From the NCBI RefSeq assembly GCF_039655745.1, contig NZ_JBBYXI010000003.1:310001-374000 (forward strand): 64,000 nt of DNA, in the 5' to 3' direction. Position 1 is the stretch's first letter. Each line of letters opens with the position of its first letter. Shown here one piece after another: positions 35,981-45,323 of the stretch. The position numbers and the translations under genes are program-made. The notes beneath the pieces are model-generated. The model made no database searches, was not told where the DNA came from, and was given only the letters and a program-made list of their open reading frames with translations. This DNA is from Hohaiivirga grylli (GTDB taxonomy: Bacteria; Pseudomonadota; Alphaproteobacteria; Rhizobiales; Beijerinckiaceae).

Positions 35981-37825
35981 TTAGAATGGCAAGAGAATTG
36001 GCACGAGAAAAACAGTGATAATCATCGTAGCCAATGTCATCGGGACACCGATTTTTACAAAGTCAAAAAATGTGTAATTACCCGGTCCGATGACCAGTGT
36101 ATTCACCGGTGATGAAACAGGGGTCATGAATGCTGCCGAAGCTGCCAGAGCGACAGTCATTGCAAAGGGGTAAGGAGAAGCGCTCAACCCGTCAGCCAGT
36201 GCAAGGGCAACTGGTGCCATAAGTACAGCCGTTGCTGTATTCGAGATAAACAGACCAAGGATTGCGGTTGCCGCGAACAGGCCAATCAGCACGATACGTG
36301 GGCTGCTATCGCCAACAATCTCAAGCAGAGCATTTGCTGCAATCGTTACGCCGCCGGTTTTCTGGAGTGCCAGCGCAAAGGGAAGCATTCCGACAATCAG
36401 TATAAGGCTCGGCCAGTGGATTGAGCGATAAGCGGCATCCATTGTAATACAACGAAATAATCCAAGCAGAAGGCAGCCGATCAGGGCCGCTAAAACATTG
36501 GGAATGACGTTGGTAATCAGCAAAAATATAACAAGTCCAAGCACAATCAGTGCGTGTGGCGCACGTGCGGGTATTGGAATGACCTGATCCACTTCTTCAG
36601 GCAAATTAAGCAACAGAAGATTCTGGAACTCATCTTTCAATCTGTTGATATACCGCCAAGGGCCGATAACCAGCAGGGTATCACCAATCTGAAAACGCTC
36701 ATTACTGATGGAACCTTCAAAGGCGGTTTGACCACGCTTCAGACCAACAACAGCAAGATTATATTCAGTTCTGAACTGTGCCTCTACGACAGTTTTATCA
36801 ATCAGCTGTGAGGCGGCGGGGATCATAACCTCTGCCATGCCAATTTCCTGAGAACGGTCGGTAAAGTATGTTCCTGAAAGGGGCATAATCTGTAAGCCAT
36901 GTATTTCACACAGTTCTTCAGCATTGGACGGAATATTTGTGACATCAAGTAATATGATGTCACCTTCATTCAACTGCGTATCGCGGCGAGGAATGACCAG
37001 TTTGCGACCAAAGGTTCTGCTACGCTCAATTGAGAGAATATTGATACCAGCCGTCGCACGGAGATCAAGCTCTTCCAGCGTTTTACCAATCAGTGTTGAT
37101 TTTGGAAGAACGCGAAGGCGTGCTTCTCGATTGTTGAGTGCGTATTCTTCAACCCATGATGCTAGGTGAGGGCGTTGTGGTTGGGAGCTGGATGTTGCCC
37201 GCTTGCCAAACAGGTTGCGGGTGGCAAGCATATAAAGAATAGCGATTATAAGGATAGGCAGGCCAAACGGTGTAAAACTGAAGAAACTGAAACCTTCAAG
37301 ACCGCGTCTGACAAGTTCCCCATGAACAATAAGGTTTGGAGGTGTCGCAACTAATGTCATCATACCGCTCATGAGTGCCGCAAATGCAAGCGGCATCATC
37401 AGTCGGCTGGCTGCGATATTGGCGTTCTGGCACATTCGCAGGACGATCGGTATGAAAATGGCAACGACACCTGTCGAGCTCATGAAACAGCCAAAACCCG
37501 CAACAAGTAGCATCAGAAGGGGAATCAGGCGTGTTTCCTGCCTGCCTGCCTTAGCGACAAGCCAGTCACCTACGCGTTGGGCAATACCTGTTCTGACAAG
37601 ACCGTCACCTATGACAAAGAGCAGTGCAATAAGAATAACATTCTTGTCTGAAAATCCTGCAAGCGCTTCATCGATTGTCAGAATGCCGAATAATGGCAGG
37701 GCAGCAATCATGATAAGTGCCACAACATCCATACGAGGTTTGTTGCGGGCAAACATAATGATAGCTGCACAAAGGAGCAGAAGAACGATTGCAAGTTCAC
37801 GGGTCATGGGAATAGTTTCGACCAA
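35981..37825 (-). CDS. SLC13/DASS-family permease with two TrkA-C (RCK_C) domains
   Basis: A 614-residue inner-membrane protein. Helical blocks at about 5-190 and 400-614 resemble the ion-transporter superfamily, with FMSSTGVVAIFIPIVLRM and FISNTATAVLMAPVALALA as the paired SNT-like substrate motifs. Between them lie two TrkA-C regulatory domains (about 210-390), the first with LPKSTLIGKTLEELDLRATAGINIL. Relatives transport sulfate, dicarboxylates or other anions. The substrate cannot be read here. The start is ambiguous: a TTG at 37825 with CAGGA upstream, or the ATG six codons later. Confidence 0.85.
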   Translation of the reverse strand: MVETIPMTRELAIVLLLLCAAIIMFARNKPRMDVVALIMIAALPLFGILTIDEALAGFSDKNVILIALLFVIGDGLVRTGIAQRVGDWLVAKAGRQETRLIPLLMLLVAGFGCFMSSTGVVAIFIPIVLRMCQNANIAASRLMMPLAFAALMSGMMTLVATPPNLIVHGELVRRGLEGFSFFSFTPFGLPILIIAILYMLATRNLFGKRATSSSQPQRPHLASWVEEYALNNREARLRVLPKSTLIGKTLEELDLRATAGINILSIERSRTFGRKLVIPRRDTQLNEGDIILLDVTNIPSNAEELCEIHGLQIMPLSGTYFTDRSQEIGMAEVMIPAASQLIDKTVVEAQFRTEYNLAVVGLKRGQTAFEGSISNERFQIGDTLLVIGPWRYINRLKDEFQNLLLLNLPEEVDQVIPIPARAPHALIVLGLVIFLLITNVIPNVLAALIGCLLLGLFRCITMDAAYRSIHWPSLILIVGMLPFALALQKTGGVTIAANALLEIVGDSSPRIVLIGLFAATAILGLFISNTATAVLMAPVALALADGLSASPYPFAMTVALAASAAFMTPVSSPVNTLVIGPGNYTFFDFVKIGVPMTLATMIITVFLVPILLPF

Positions 37826-38039
37826 AATTGTCCTGTTAAGTCAAGTTTTTGAACGAGATTACTATGCACAGCTGTGTTGCTTATATTTAAAACTGAACCA
37901 GACCATTAAGATCAGGTTCATAATGTTTCTGTATTTAAGGTAAGCAGTTCAACATTCTTCAGCCGTAATTTGGTTACATGGATAGCGTCTAAGCTGGCGT
38001 TCATCTCTTGGGCCAGCATTTGTTTTTGTTTCCGCTTAC

Positions 38040-40175
38040 ATGTCCAGTTTTGTCAGCATATTAAAGGATAGCATTGTCGGTCGTATGCTGTTTCAGTGGA
38101 AACGGCCGATCGTGCCGAGCAATATTGCCTTGCGCAATAGTCTGAGTATCGTCCTTCCCTTAGGCATATGTATCGCGCTGGGACATCCTGTCATTGGTAT
38201 GGCTATCGCATCGGGCGCAATGAATGTTGTTTTCTCTGATCGACCGGGGCCATATAAGTTGCGGCTGGAGCGAATGTTATTTGCTTCACTCGGTGTTGCG
38301 ATATCAGCTTTTGCCGGCTTTTCTCTGGGGGCATATGAGTGGCTGATTATGCCCGTTATCGCTTTTTGGGCATTTGGTTGCGCCATGCTGGTCTGTCTTG
38401 GACCGGCAGCAGCACAGGTCGGCTCAGGGGCGCTGGTGGTTCTGGTTATTACATCTACTCGTCCCACTCCCTTCTGGGATGCTTTAGGGGCTGCAGGTCT
38501 CTTCTTTGCGGGTGGGTGTATTGCAACTTTATTTGCCATTATGGCCTGGCCGCTTTTGCGATATCGGCCTGAGCGAATGGCAGTTGCCGATGTCTATCGC
38601 CAATTATCTGAACTTGCCCGTGACCGCTCCTCTACGATGTCAGCTCTTCCGGTAACCGAAGCGCTGAATGATGTGCAGGATCTTCTTCTTGGCAAACATC
38701 ATGCCAATGGCCGGGCGATGGAAGCTTTTTATGTTCTGACACAATTGGCTGAACGTATCCGTATGGAAATTCTGGTTCTGCTTGATCAGCGCAGTCGTCT
38801 TGATTGTCCTGATTTGCAGGAAGTTTTGAAACAGGCAGCTATTGTTCTGCGTGGTATCTCAGTAGCTCTGTATCGGGCACGTCCGCCTCAGGCTGCAGAA
38901 GTGGCATTGAAAGCGTTTGAAGAAGCTGTTCGTAAATTTGATCAGACATGCCAGACAACAGGTGATGTTCAGCAATGGAGTGCGCGACATATTGCAGATG
39001 CGCGTGCTCTTGGCTTGTCGGGGCAGCTGCGTGCTGCTGTTCGAAATTCAAATTATGCGGGCAGTCTTGGTGAAGAACGTGCGCAGTTGAAAGAAGCTCA
39101 GCTGCCTCGTAGCCTTCAGACCGGTGATCCAATCAGCATTCTGCGTGCGAACCTGTCATGGTCATCCGTTGCTTTCCGCCACGCTATTCGCTGTGTTGTA
39201 TGTATGCTGGCCGCTGTTGCAGTTTATGTTTACTTCGATCTGCCACAAGGCTACTGGCTCCCAATGACAACAGCGGTTGTTCTGAAACCTGAATTTGGAA
39301 ATACATTCAGTTTCGGCCTTTTAAGGACATTAGGCACTTTCCTTGGAGCAATTGTTGCGACGGCTATTATGGCACTTGGATTTACAGGCCCTCTCCAGAT
39401 TGTTGTACTGATTGGGATATTATATTTTGCATTCCGTCGTATGGTCACGATTCATTATGGCATTGCCATCAGTCTTCTGACGGCTGTGGTTGTCTTGCTT
39501 TTATCTCTGGAAGGCTTCCCACCAGAAGAGGCGATTATTGATCGTGGTTTATGCACCCTGTTGGGGTCTCTGGTCGCAATTGTAACCTATCTGTTATGGC
39601 CGACTTGGGAGCGGGGCAGGGAGCGTGGTATGATTGCCGATATGCTTGCAGCCTACAGTCAGTATTTCCAGGCCGTTTTGTTTGATGATGACAGGTTATG
39701 CTATGAAGCGCGCGTTACAGCCCGCTATCGGCGAACCAACGTCATTGCGTCCCTTGAGCGCCTGCGTAATGAGCCCAATAATATTGAGCGGGTTAAACGG
39801 GCAGAGTCGATCTTTGCAACATCATTGCTGTACACGCGGGCGGCCCTTGCATTTGAGGCTGCCATGGATGATCACCCGGATAAACATATTCTCAAGGCGC
39901 CACATGCCCGTGAACTGGGAGATATTATTGTGCAGGCAATGATGGAGATGTCACATGCCGTACGCGAGAACCGTGCTCCAGTTATGCTGATTGACTTGAG
40001 AAAATGTTATCGAAATCTTGTGCTTGAGCTGGAGCAGAATGGTGATGACAAGGACTTCCTTGCTCTCAGTTTTCTGGATACCTGTGACCGGATGATCAAC
40101 AGTGTCAATACATTGAGTTATATTCTCTCAAATCCTGAGCATCCCACAATAGACCATGTGGCGGCAGTTGCCTGA
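38040..40175 (+). CDS. FUSC-family (fusaric acid resistance / YccS-like) membrane protein
   Basis: A 711-residue protein with two membrane blocks of about five to six helices each (about 25-180 and 360-520). Each is followed by a cytoplasmic helical domain, the duplicated plan of the FUSC family. The second block begins YFDLPQGYWLPMTTAVVLKPEFGNTF, the most conserved FUSC segment. Relatives are linked to efflux of aromatic acids with an HlyD-type partner, but no such partner gene lies nearby. It is divergent from the SLC13 permease across a 215-bp promoter region. Substrate and role are unknown. Confidence 0.85.
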   Translation: MSSFVSILKDSIVGRMLFQWKRPIVPSNIALRNSLSIVLPLGICIALGHPVIGMAIASGAMNVVFSDRPGPYKLRLERMLFASLGVAISAFAGFSLGAYEWLIMPVIAFWAFGCAMLVCLGPAAAQVGSGALVVLVITSTRPTPFWDALGAAGLFFAGGCIATLFAIMAWPLLRYRPERMAVADVYRQLSELARDRSSTMSALPVTEALNDVQDLLLGKHHANGRAMEAFYVLTQLAERIRMEILVLLDQRSRLDCPDLQEVLKQAAIVLRGISVALYRARPPQAAEVALKAFEEAVRKFDQTCQTTGDVQQWSARHIADARALGLSGQLRAAVRNSNYAGSLGEERAQLKEAQLPRSLQTGDPISILRANLSWSSVAFRHAIRCVVCMLAAVAVYVYFDLPQGYWLPMTTAVVLKPEFGNTFSFGLLRTLGTFLGAIVATAIMALGFTGPLQIVVLIGILYFAFRRMVTIHYGIAISLLTAVVVLLLSLEGFPPEEAIIDRGLCTLLGSLVAIVTYLLWPTWERGRERGMIADMLAAYSQYFQAVLFDDDRLCYEARVTARYRRTNVIASLERLRNEPNNIERVKRAESIFATSLLYTRAALAFEAAMDDHPDKHILKAPHARELGDIIVQAMMEMSHAVRENRAPVMLIDLRKCYRNLVLELEQNGDDKDFLALSFLDTCDRMINSVNTLSYILSNPEHPTIDHVAAVA

Positions 40176-40182
40176 AGACTTA

Positions 40183-40572
40183 TTACCTGCAGTTGTTATT
40201 GATGAATTCACTGGCTTTTTTGATACGAAGCGTAAAAAACTCTGAAGAAAAACCGCCAACTTTATCTGAGTGGCCACAGCGTTTCAGATAAGGGTATGAG
40301 TTTGCTGCGAGATTAAGAAAATCTCTATAAGCGCTACAGGTCTCAGACAGCGGCTGGGATTGAGTTCCGCCAAAGGTGCCCATTCTTTGCATTGTTCGCA
40401 AAAGTTCTGTTTCTACCTGCTCCAGATTATCACCACAGCGGTTGTCTTCAGGAGATGATCTGAGGTAAGGGATAGTGATAACAGCAATGAGGCCAAAGAT
40501 CGCAAGTATTATGGCGGGGAAAAAATTTCTGAAATAAATGTAGGCCAGAATTATTTGATCTTTAAAACGCAA
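40183..40572 (-). CDS. Hypothetical single-pass membrane protein
   Basis: A 129-residue protein of no family I recognise. A short N-terminal segment is followed by one transmembrane helix (about 18-36, FFPAIILAIFGLIAVITI). A probably periplasmic domain of about 90 residues then contains four cysteines that could form disulfides. The start is an unusual TTG placed six bases after AAGGGG; the ATG just before it is out of frame. It converges with the FUSC gene seven bases away and diverges from prmA. Confidence 0.6.
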   Translation of the reverse strand: MRFKDQIILAYIYFRNFFPAIILAIFGLIAVITIPYLRSSPEDNRCGDNLEQVETELLRTMQRMGTFGGTQSQPLSETCSAYRDFLNLAANSYPYLKRCGHSDKVGGFSSEFFTLRIKKASEFINNNCR

Positions 40573-40663
40573 TTCATGCCCCTTAGAGTCTAAAATAATG
40601 GCAGTTACATTTATAATCTTATAATGTTAGATCAAATTTCGTTAATTGGGAATAGAAAAGATT

Positions 40664-41584
40664 ATGCTTGAAGGTTTGCAACCGGCTCGGCCGACACACA
40701 TCTTACGTCTGACAACGACCGAAAAGGCTGCACGGACAATTACGGATTTGCTGGGTGAGGTTTTTGATCCGGGCGAGACTGCTGTTGCCTCTTTTGAGAC
40801 GGTAGATGACGGCCCTTGGTTGTTTGAAGCTTATTTCTCTCGTCAGCCTGATGAAAACGCAATTCGTGATTTGATCCGACCTTATGTTGGAGATGAAGCT
40901 GATCAGGCCGTCTTCACAACGATTGACCAGAAAGATTGGGTTGCAGCCTCCCTTGAGGGGCTTGTGCCTGTCAGGGCCGGGCGCTTTCTCATTCATGGTG
41001 CACATGATCGCGATAAAGTTCAGGAAAATGATTGGGCAATTGAGATTGAAGCTGCTCTTGCCTTTGGCACTGGGCACCATGGAACAACGCATAGCTGCCT
41101 GATGGCACTTTGGGATGAACTGAAGATACGCAAACCTAAAAATGTTCTCGATGTTGGCACAGGCACAGGTATTCTTGCTTTTGCTGCTGCAAAGGCCTTG
41201 CGTCAGCCAATTGTTGCCGGTGATATTGACCCGATTGCTATTGAAGTTGCCAAAGAGAACGCCAAACTCAATGGTATTGCGCCATGGATTCAGTTCTATG
41301 TTGGGCCAGGTACACGCAGTCCGTTAGCTCATCGTCAAGGACACTTTGATCTTGTCATGGCCAATATCCTTGCCAAGCCTCTGCGCATGTTGGCACCTGA
41401 TCTGGCGTTTGTTGCGAGCAAGGACGCTACGCTGATTTTATCAGGACTGCTGACAAATGATGTTGCAGGTATTCTGTCAGCCTATGCTGCTCAGGGTTTC
41501 CATCTGCAGCGCCGTTATGATCTGGATGGCTGGGTGGCTCTGGTGATGAAGGTTGGCGGACAGCACGAAGTTCCGAATAGATAA
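40664..41584 (+). CDS. prmA: Ribosomal protein L11 methyltransferase
   Basis: A 306-residue AdoMet enzyme that trimethylates ribosomal protein L11. A variable N-terminal substrate domain is followed by ALAFGTGHHGTTHSCL, the AdoMet loop VLDVGTGTGILAFAAAK, VAGDIDPIAIEVAKENAKLN and the catalytic-site motif VMANILAKPL, which corresponds to NILA in other PrmA proteins. The ATG at 40664 is preferred over a TTG six codons upstream. It is not in an operon with any clear partner. Confidence 0.93.
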   Translation: MLEGLQPARPTHILRLTTTEKAARTITDLLGEVFDPGETAVASFETVDDGPWLFEAYFSRQPDENAIRDLIRPYVGDEADQAVFTTIDQKDWVAASLEGLVPVRAGRFLIHGAHDRDKVQENDWAIEIEAALAFGTGHHGTTHSCLMALWDELKIRKPKNVLDVGTGTGILAFAAAKALRQPIVAGDIDPIAIEVAKENAKLNGIAPWIQFYVGPGTRSPLAHRQGHFDLVMANILAKPLRMLAPDLAFVASKDATLILSGLLTNDVAGILSAYAAQGFHLQRRYDLDGWVALVMKVGGQHEVPNR

Positions 41585-41693
41585 TCTTAGGAGCGCGACG
41601 TTCTGTACATTTTTCCGTGATTGCTGTTTAGGAGAAAGCTCTGCTAAGCTCAGCTTCTCCTAATGGTAAATTTAGCTGGAATGTCAGGACGAA

Positions 41694-43118
41694 ATGATGG
41701 CTGCTCAGAATCACGTACACGAGAAACCGTCCGCTGATCGGATCAATACTGTCGTTAGTGAACTCCAGACAATGTTTGGGGATCGTCTGACAACCAATAT
41801 GACGGTACGTGAGCAGCACGCCAATACTACGACATGGGTGAAACCTCAGCCGGCTGATGCGGTCGTTTATCCTGAAACAACGGAAGAGGTTTCTTCCATT
41901 GTTAAGCTCTGTGCAGCTAACCGCGTTCCGGTTATTCCCTTTGGAACCGGGACATCTTTCGAGGGGCATGTGAATGCACCTTATGGTGGTATCTGTGTTG
42001 ATACCAGCCGTATGAACAATATCCTTGATATCTACGCTGAAGATTTAAACTGCCGTATTCAGCCCGGTGTAACCCGTGAAGAGCTGAATGATTATCTCAG
42101 GGATAAAGGATTGTTCTTCCCGATTGACCCCGGTGCGAATGCTGCAATTGGCGGTATGGTTGGGACACGTGCTTCGGGAACAAATGCTGTTCGCTATGGC
42201 ACGATGAAAGACAATGTCCTGTCTCTGACCGTTGTCCTGCCTAATGGTGATATCGTTAAAACTGCAAGCCGAGCCAAGAAATCATCAGCTGGTTATGATC
42301 TGACACGTTTGTTCGTTGGTTCAGAAGGAACTCTGGGGATTATTACCGAGATTGTTCTTAAGCTGCATGGGCAGCCTGAGGCCATCTCGGCGGCAATATG
42401 CCCATTCCCAACAGTGAAACATGCCTGTGATGCGGTCATTGCTGCCATTCAATACGGAATTCCGGTTGCCCGTATGGAGTTGATGGATGAGTTCACAGTT
42501 CGATCTCTGAATGATTATTCAAAGCTTGATCTTCCTGTCTCGCCATTACTTCTGCTTGAATTTCATGGGACTGAACCCAGCGTAAAAGAACAGGCTGAGT
42601 TATTTGGTGAGATTGCAGCTGAATATGAAGGCGGCCCATTCTCATGGACGGTAAAGCCGGAAGAGCGCTCCAAGCTCTGGAAAGCACGTCATGACGCATT
42701 CTGGGCTGTTAAGCTGCTGCGTCCCGGTGTCAAAGATGTGCCGACCGATATCTGTGTGCCGATTTCCCGCTTGGCAGAATGTGTTGATGAAACACGGCGT
42801 GATCTTGATGAAAGCAATCTGCTTGGGCCAATTTTTGGTCATGCGGGTGATGGAAATTTCCATATTAATCTGCTGATTGACATGGATGATGCTGATGAAG
42901 TTGCCCGGATGAAAGCTTTCATGGAACGCATGGTTCATCGTGCCATTGATATGGAGGGCACCTGTACGGGTGAGCATGGCATCGGGCAGGAAAAGCGGAA
43001 GTATCTTGAAATTGAATATGGCCGGGAGGCACTTGATCTGATGCTGACAATCAAGAAGGCCATTGACCCGCTGAATATCATGAATCCGGGTAAGATTGTG
43101 ACCTGGCAGGAAAAATAA
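41694..43118 (+). CDS. FAD-linked 2-hydroxyacid dehydrogenase (D-lactate/glycolate type)
   Basis: A 474-residue flavoprotein of the vanillyl-alcohol oxidase fold. The FAD-binding segment is VPVIPFGTGTSFEGHV followed by GGMVGTRASGTNAVRYG and LFVGSEGTLGIITEI. The C-terminal domain has GHAGDGNFHINLL and GTCTGEHGIGQEKRKYL, shared by GlcD and the D-lactate dehydrogenase (cytochrome) family. It should oxidise D-lactate or a related 2-hydroxyacid and pass electrons to cytochrome or quinone. No glcE or glcF genes are adjacent, which favours a single-subunit D-lactate dehydrogenase over glycolate oxidase. Confidence 0.85.
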   Translation: MMAAQNHVHEKPSADRINTVVSELQTMFGDRLTTNMTVREQHANTTTWVKPQPADAVVYPETTEEVSSIVKLCAANRVPVIPFGTGTSFEGHVNAPYGGICVDTSRMNNILDIYAEDLNCRIQPGVTREELNDYLRDKGLFFPIDPGANAAIGGMVGTRASGTNAVRYGTMKDNVLSLTVVLPNGDIVKTASRAKKSSAGYDLTRLFVGSEGTLGIITEIVLKLHGQPEAISAAICPFPTVKHACDAVIAAIQYGIPVARMELMDEFTVRSLNDYSKLDLPVSPLLLLEFHGTEPSVKEQAELFGEIAAEYEGGPFSWTVKPEERSKLWKARHDAFWAVKLLRPGVKDVPTDICVPISRLAECVDETRRDLDESNLLGPIFGHAGDGNFHINLLIDMDDADEVARMKAFMERMVHRAIDMEGTCTGEHGIGQEKRKYLEIEYGREALDLMLTIKKAIDPLNIMNPGKIVTWQEK

Positions 43119-43130
43119 GTATACGCAGAA

Positions 43131-43152
43131 TGGCCTCTTATGAGGCCGTTTT
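43131..43152. terminator. Terminator between convergent dehydrogenase and RHH genes
   Basis: GGCCTC-TTAT-GAGGCC (43132-43147) followed by GTTTTATTT is an intrinsic terminator for the plus-strand gene and may act in both directions. Confidence 0.75.
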
Positions 43153-43396
43153 ATTTCTCAGACTGTTGTGCTGTCTCTAATTTCTGTTTGAGATTTTCCA
43201 GAACGTAAACCCGGATGGCAGATGAGAGGTTTTGTTCACCACGGCTGGAATCTATTTGTGAAATCAAAGCCCGAACAGAAATGTTCCGCTCTTCCGAGAT
43301 TGACTTAAGAGCATTCCAGAAGATTTCTTCCAGAGAGAAGCTGGTCTGGTGGCCGGCAATTGAGATTGAGTGCTTAACGATATGGGCACCCTTCAT
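43151..43396 (-). CDS. Small ribbon-helix-helix domain protein
   Basis: An 81-residue protein resembling the RHH_4 family common in alphaproteobacteria. It has a strand (IVKHSISIAGHQTSFSL) and two helices (EEIFWNALKSISEERNI; SVRALISQIDSSRG), then a short helical tail. Ribbon-helix-helix proteins usually bind DNA as dimers, but the role of this family is not established. Its start overlaps the stop of the DUF4169 gene by four bases, so the two are translationally coupled. Both lie downstream of fumC on the same strand. Confidence 0.75.
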   Translation of the reverse strand: MKGAHIVKHSISIAGHQTSFSLEEIFWNALKSISEERNISVRALISQIDSSRGEQNLSSAIRVYVLENLKQKLETAQQSEK

Positions 43397-43581
43397 TTGT
43401 CACCCTTATCTTCACGCTTATGACCATCAATAAACTTGGCTGCTTTTTCTTCCAGAAGTTTAGCTTTTTCACGCTCAGCTTTGGTTCTTCCAAAAAGAAT
43501 GCGGTTTTGCTCAGCTTTCGCTTCTTTTTCAGTTTTTTCTTTTCTTTTGCGTACCTGACGCAGATTTATGATCTCAGCCAT
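43393..43581 (-). CDS. DUF4169-family small basic protein
   Basis: A 62-residue, highly charged helical protein beginning MAEIINLRQVRKRKEKTEKEAKA, with an NRILFGRTKAERE motif. Both match the DUF4169 pattern known from alphaproteobacteria. Nearly the whole protein is one predicted basic helix ending in IDGHKRED. The function is unknown. It sits 48 bp after fumC and overlaps the RHH gene by ATGA. This conserved pairing suggests a joint role, perhaps in nucleic acid binding; that is inference. Confidence 0.75.
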   Translation of the reverse strand: MAEIINLRQVRKRKEKTEKEAKAEQNRILFGRTKAEREKAKLLEEKAAKFIDGHKREDKGDK

Positions 43582-43629
43582 TTCTTTAACTTAGATAGGG
43601 GAGGGCTGGTGCCCTCCCGCTGAATGCTA

Positions 43630-45024
43630 TTACTTCGGACCAAGCATATCTTCCGGACGGACGACTTTGTCAAAGTCTTCTGCAGAGACAAAACCGGATT
43701 TGATAGCTTCTTCGCGTAATGTGGTTCCATTCTTGTGAGCTGTCTTGGCAATCTTGGCTGCATTATCGTAGCCAATTGATGGTGCAAGAGCTGTCACCAG
43801 CATGAGGGACCGTTCAAGAAGTTCTTCAATCCGGTCTGTATTCGCTTCAATGCCTTCAACACAGTGATCAGCAAAGCTGATGGCGGCATCGCCGAGAATA
43901 CGGATTGATTGCAGAGCAGCATTGACCATGACAGGACGGAAGACGTTCAGTTCAAAGTGGCCCTGACTTCCGGCAAACATGATCGTTGCATTGTTACCGG
44001 CAACCTGTGTGCAGACCATGGTCAAAGCTTCACACTGGGTTGGATTGACCTTACCCGGCATGATCGATGAGCCTGGCTCATTCTCTGGCAAGGACAATTC
44101 ACCAAGGCCGGAGCGTGGGCCGGAACCAAGGAAACGGATATCATTGGCGATCTTGAACAGACCAGAGGCAAGGCTGGCCAGAGCACCATGTACAAAAACC
44201 AGACCATCATTACAGGCAAGAGCTTCAAACTTGTTTGGTGCTGTAACGAATGGTAGACCTGTGAGCTTGGCAACGCGTTCTGCAAATTTCTCGGCAAAGC
44301 CAACCGGGGCATTGAGGCCCGTTCCAACGGCTGTACCGCCTTGAGCGAGCGCTAAAATGCTGGGAAGTGCTTCTTCAATACGCTGAATGCCGAATTCAAC
44401 CTGCTTCACATAACCTGAGAATTCCTGTCCCAGAGTGACGGGGGTTGCATCCTGTGTATGTGTACGGCCGATCTTGATGATCTTGGCAAATTCCTTTGCC
44501 TTCTTATCAAGAGACTTATGCAGATGCTTCAGGGCAGGGATAAGCTGTTCACTGATTTCGCGGGCAACAGCGATGTGCATTGCTGTTGGGAAAACGTCAT
44601 TTGAAGACTGTGAGCGATTGACGTGATCATTCGGGTGAACAGGCTTCTTGGAGCCAAGCTCTCCGCCCAGCTTCAGGTTTGCAAGGTTAGAGATAACCTC
44701 GTTGACGTTCATATTTGTCTGAGTACCAGAACCTGTCTGCCAGATAACAAGTGGAAACTCATCAGCGTATTCACCCTTAACAATTTGCGCTGCAACCTCA
44801 GAAATTGTCTTGGCAAGATTTGGGTCAAGGTTGCCACTTTCAGCATTGACCTCAGCTGCGGCTTGCTTGACGAGGGCAAGGGCGCGGATCAAAGGCTGGG
44901 GCATCTTTTCGCCGCCAATTTTGAAGTTTTGAAGTGAACGCTGGGTCTGTGCACCCCAGTAGTGATCGCTGGGAACTTCGATTGGGCCGAACGTATCAGT
45001 TTCAGTACGCATTGCAGACGACAT
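43630..45024 (-). CDS. fumC: Fumarate hydratase, class II
   Basis: A 464-residue iron-independent fumarase interconverting fumarate and malate in the TCA cycle. Typical segments are VPSDHYWGAQTQRSLQNF, QTGSGTQTNMNVNEV, HPNDHVNRSQSSND, the flexible loop GSSIMPGKVNPTQCE, and a C-terminal domain. The ATG has GGAGAGG upstream. It is the first gene of a probable minus-strand unit with the DUF4169 and RHH genes. Confidence 0.96.
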   Translation of the reverse strand: MSSAMRTETDTFGPIEVPSDHYWGAQTQRSLQNFKIGGEKMPQPLIRALALVKQAAAEVNAESGNLDPNLAKTISEVAAQIVKGEYADEFPLVIWQTGSGTQTNMNVNEVISNLANLKLGGELGSKKPVHPNDHVNRSQSSNDVFPTAMHIAVAREISEQLIPALKHLHKSLDKKAKEFAKIIKIGRTHTQDATPVTLGQEFSGYVKQVEFGIQRIEEALPSILALAQGGTAVGTGLNAPVGFAEKFAERVAKLTGLPFVTAPNKFEALACNDGLVFVHGALASLASGLFKIANDIRFLGSGPRSGLGELSLPENEPGSSIMPGKVNPTQCEALTMVCTQVAGNNATIMFAGSQGHFELNVFRPVMVNAALQSIRILGDAAISFADHCVEGIEANTDRIEELLERSLMLVTALAPSIGYDNAAKIAKTAHKNGTTLREEAIKSGFVSAEDFDKVVRPEDMLGPK

Positions 45025-45323
45025 GATTTCCTCTCCGTAACAAACGGCGTTGATATCGCATCGATTGCTCTATCAACCCCCAAGCCCTGAACAGGCTGTG
45101 CTGATTACTTCAATCAGGTTATGGGCTTGTACCCCCGTCATCATCTGATGACTAGTATCATAAGGGTTTCTTTTGACGTGTTTTGTCATGGAAAGCAGTC
45201 TTGTTCTCACCCGCTAAATATGGGTGAGAGAGCCTCTAGTCCATGCATTACAATGCGTTTGCCGCCTTTGATCTGATAAAGGCCAGCTCCTTATGGTTGA
45301 AAAGACTAGTCTTTTGTCTAAGC
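45025..45323. other. 299-bp spacer between fumC and sspB
   Basis: No supported gene. It holds an inverted repeat CTCACCC/GGGTGAG around 45208-45230. It also holds a perfect 16-bp A+T-flanked palindrome AAAAGACTAGTCTTTT (45300-45315) just past the sspB stop, which may work as a weak terminator. The fumC promoter should lie here but was not assigned. Confidence 0.4.
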
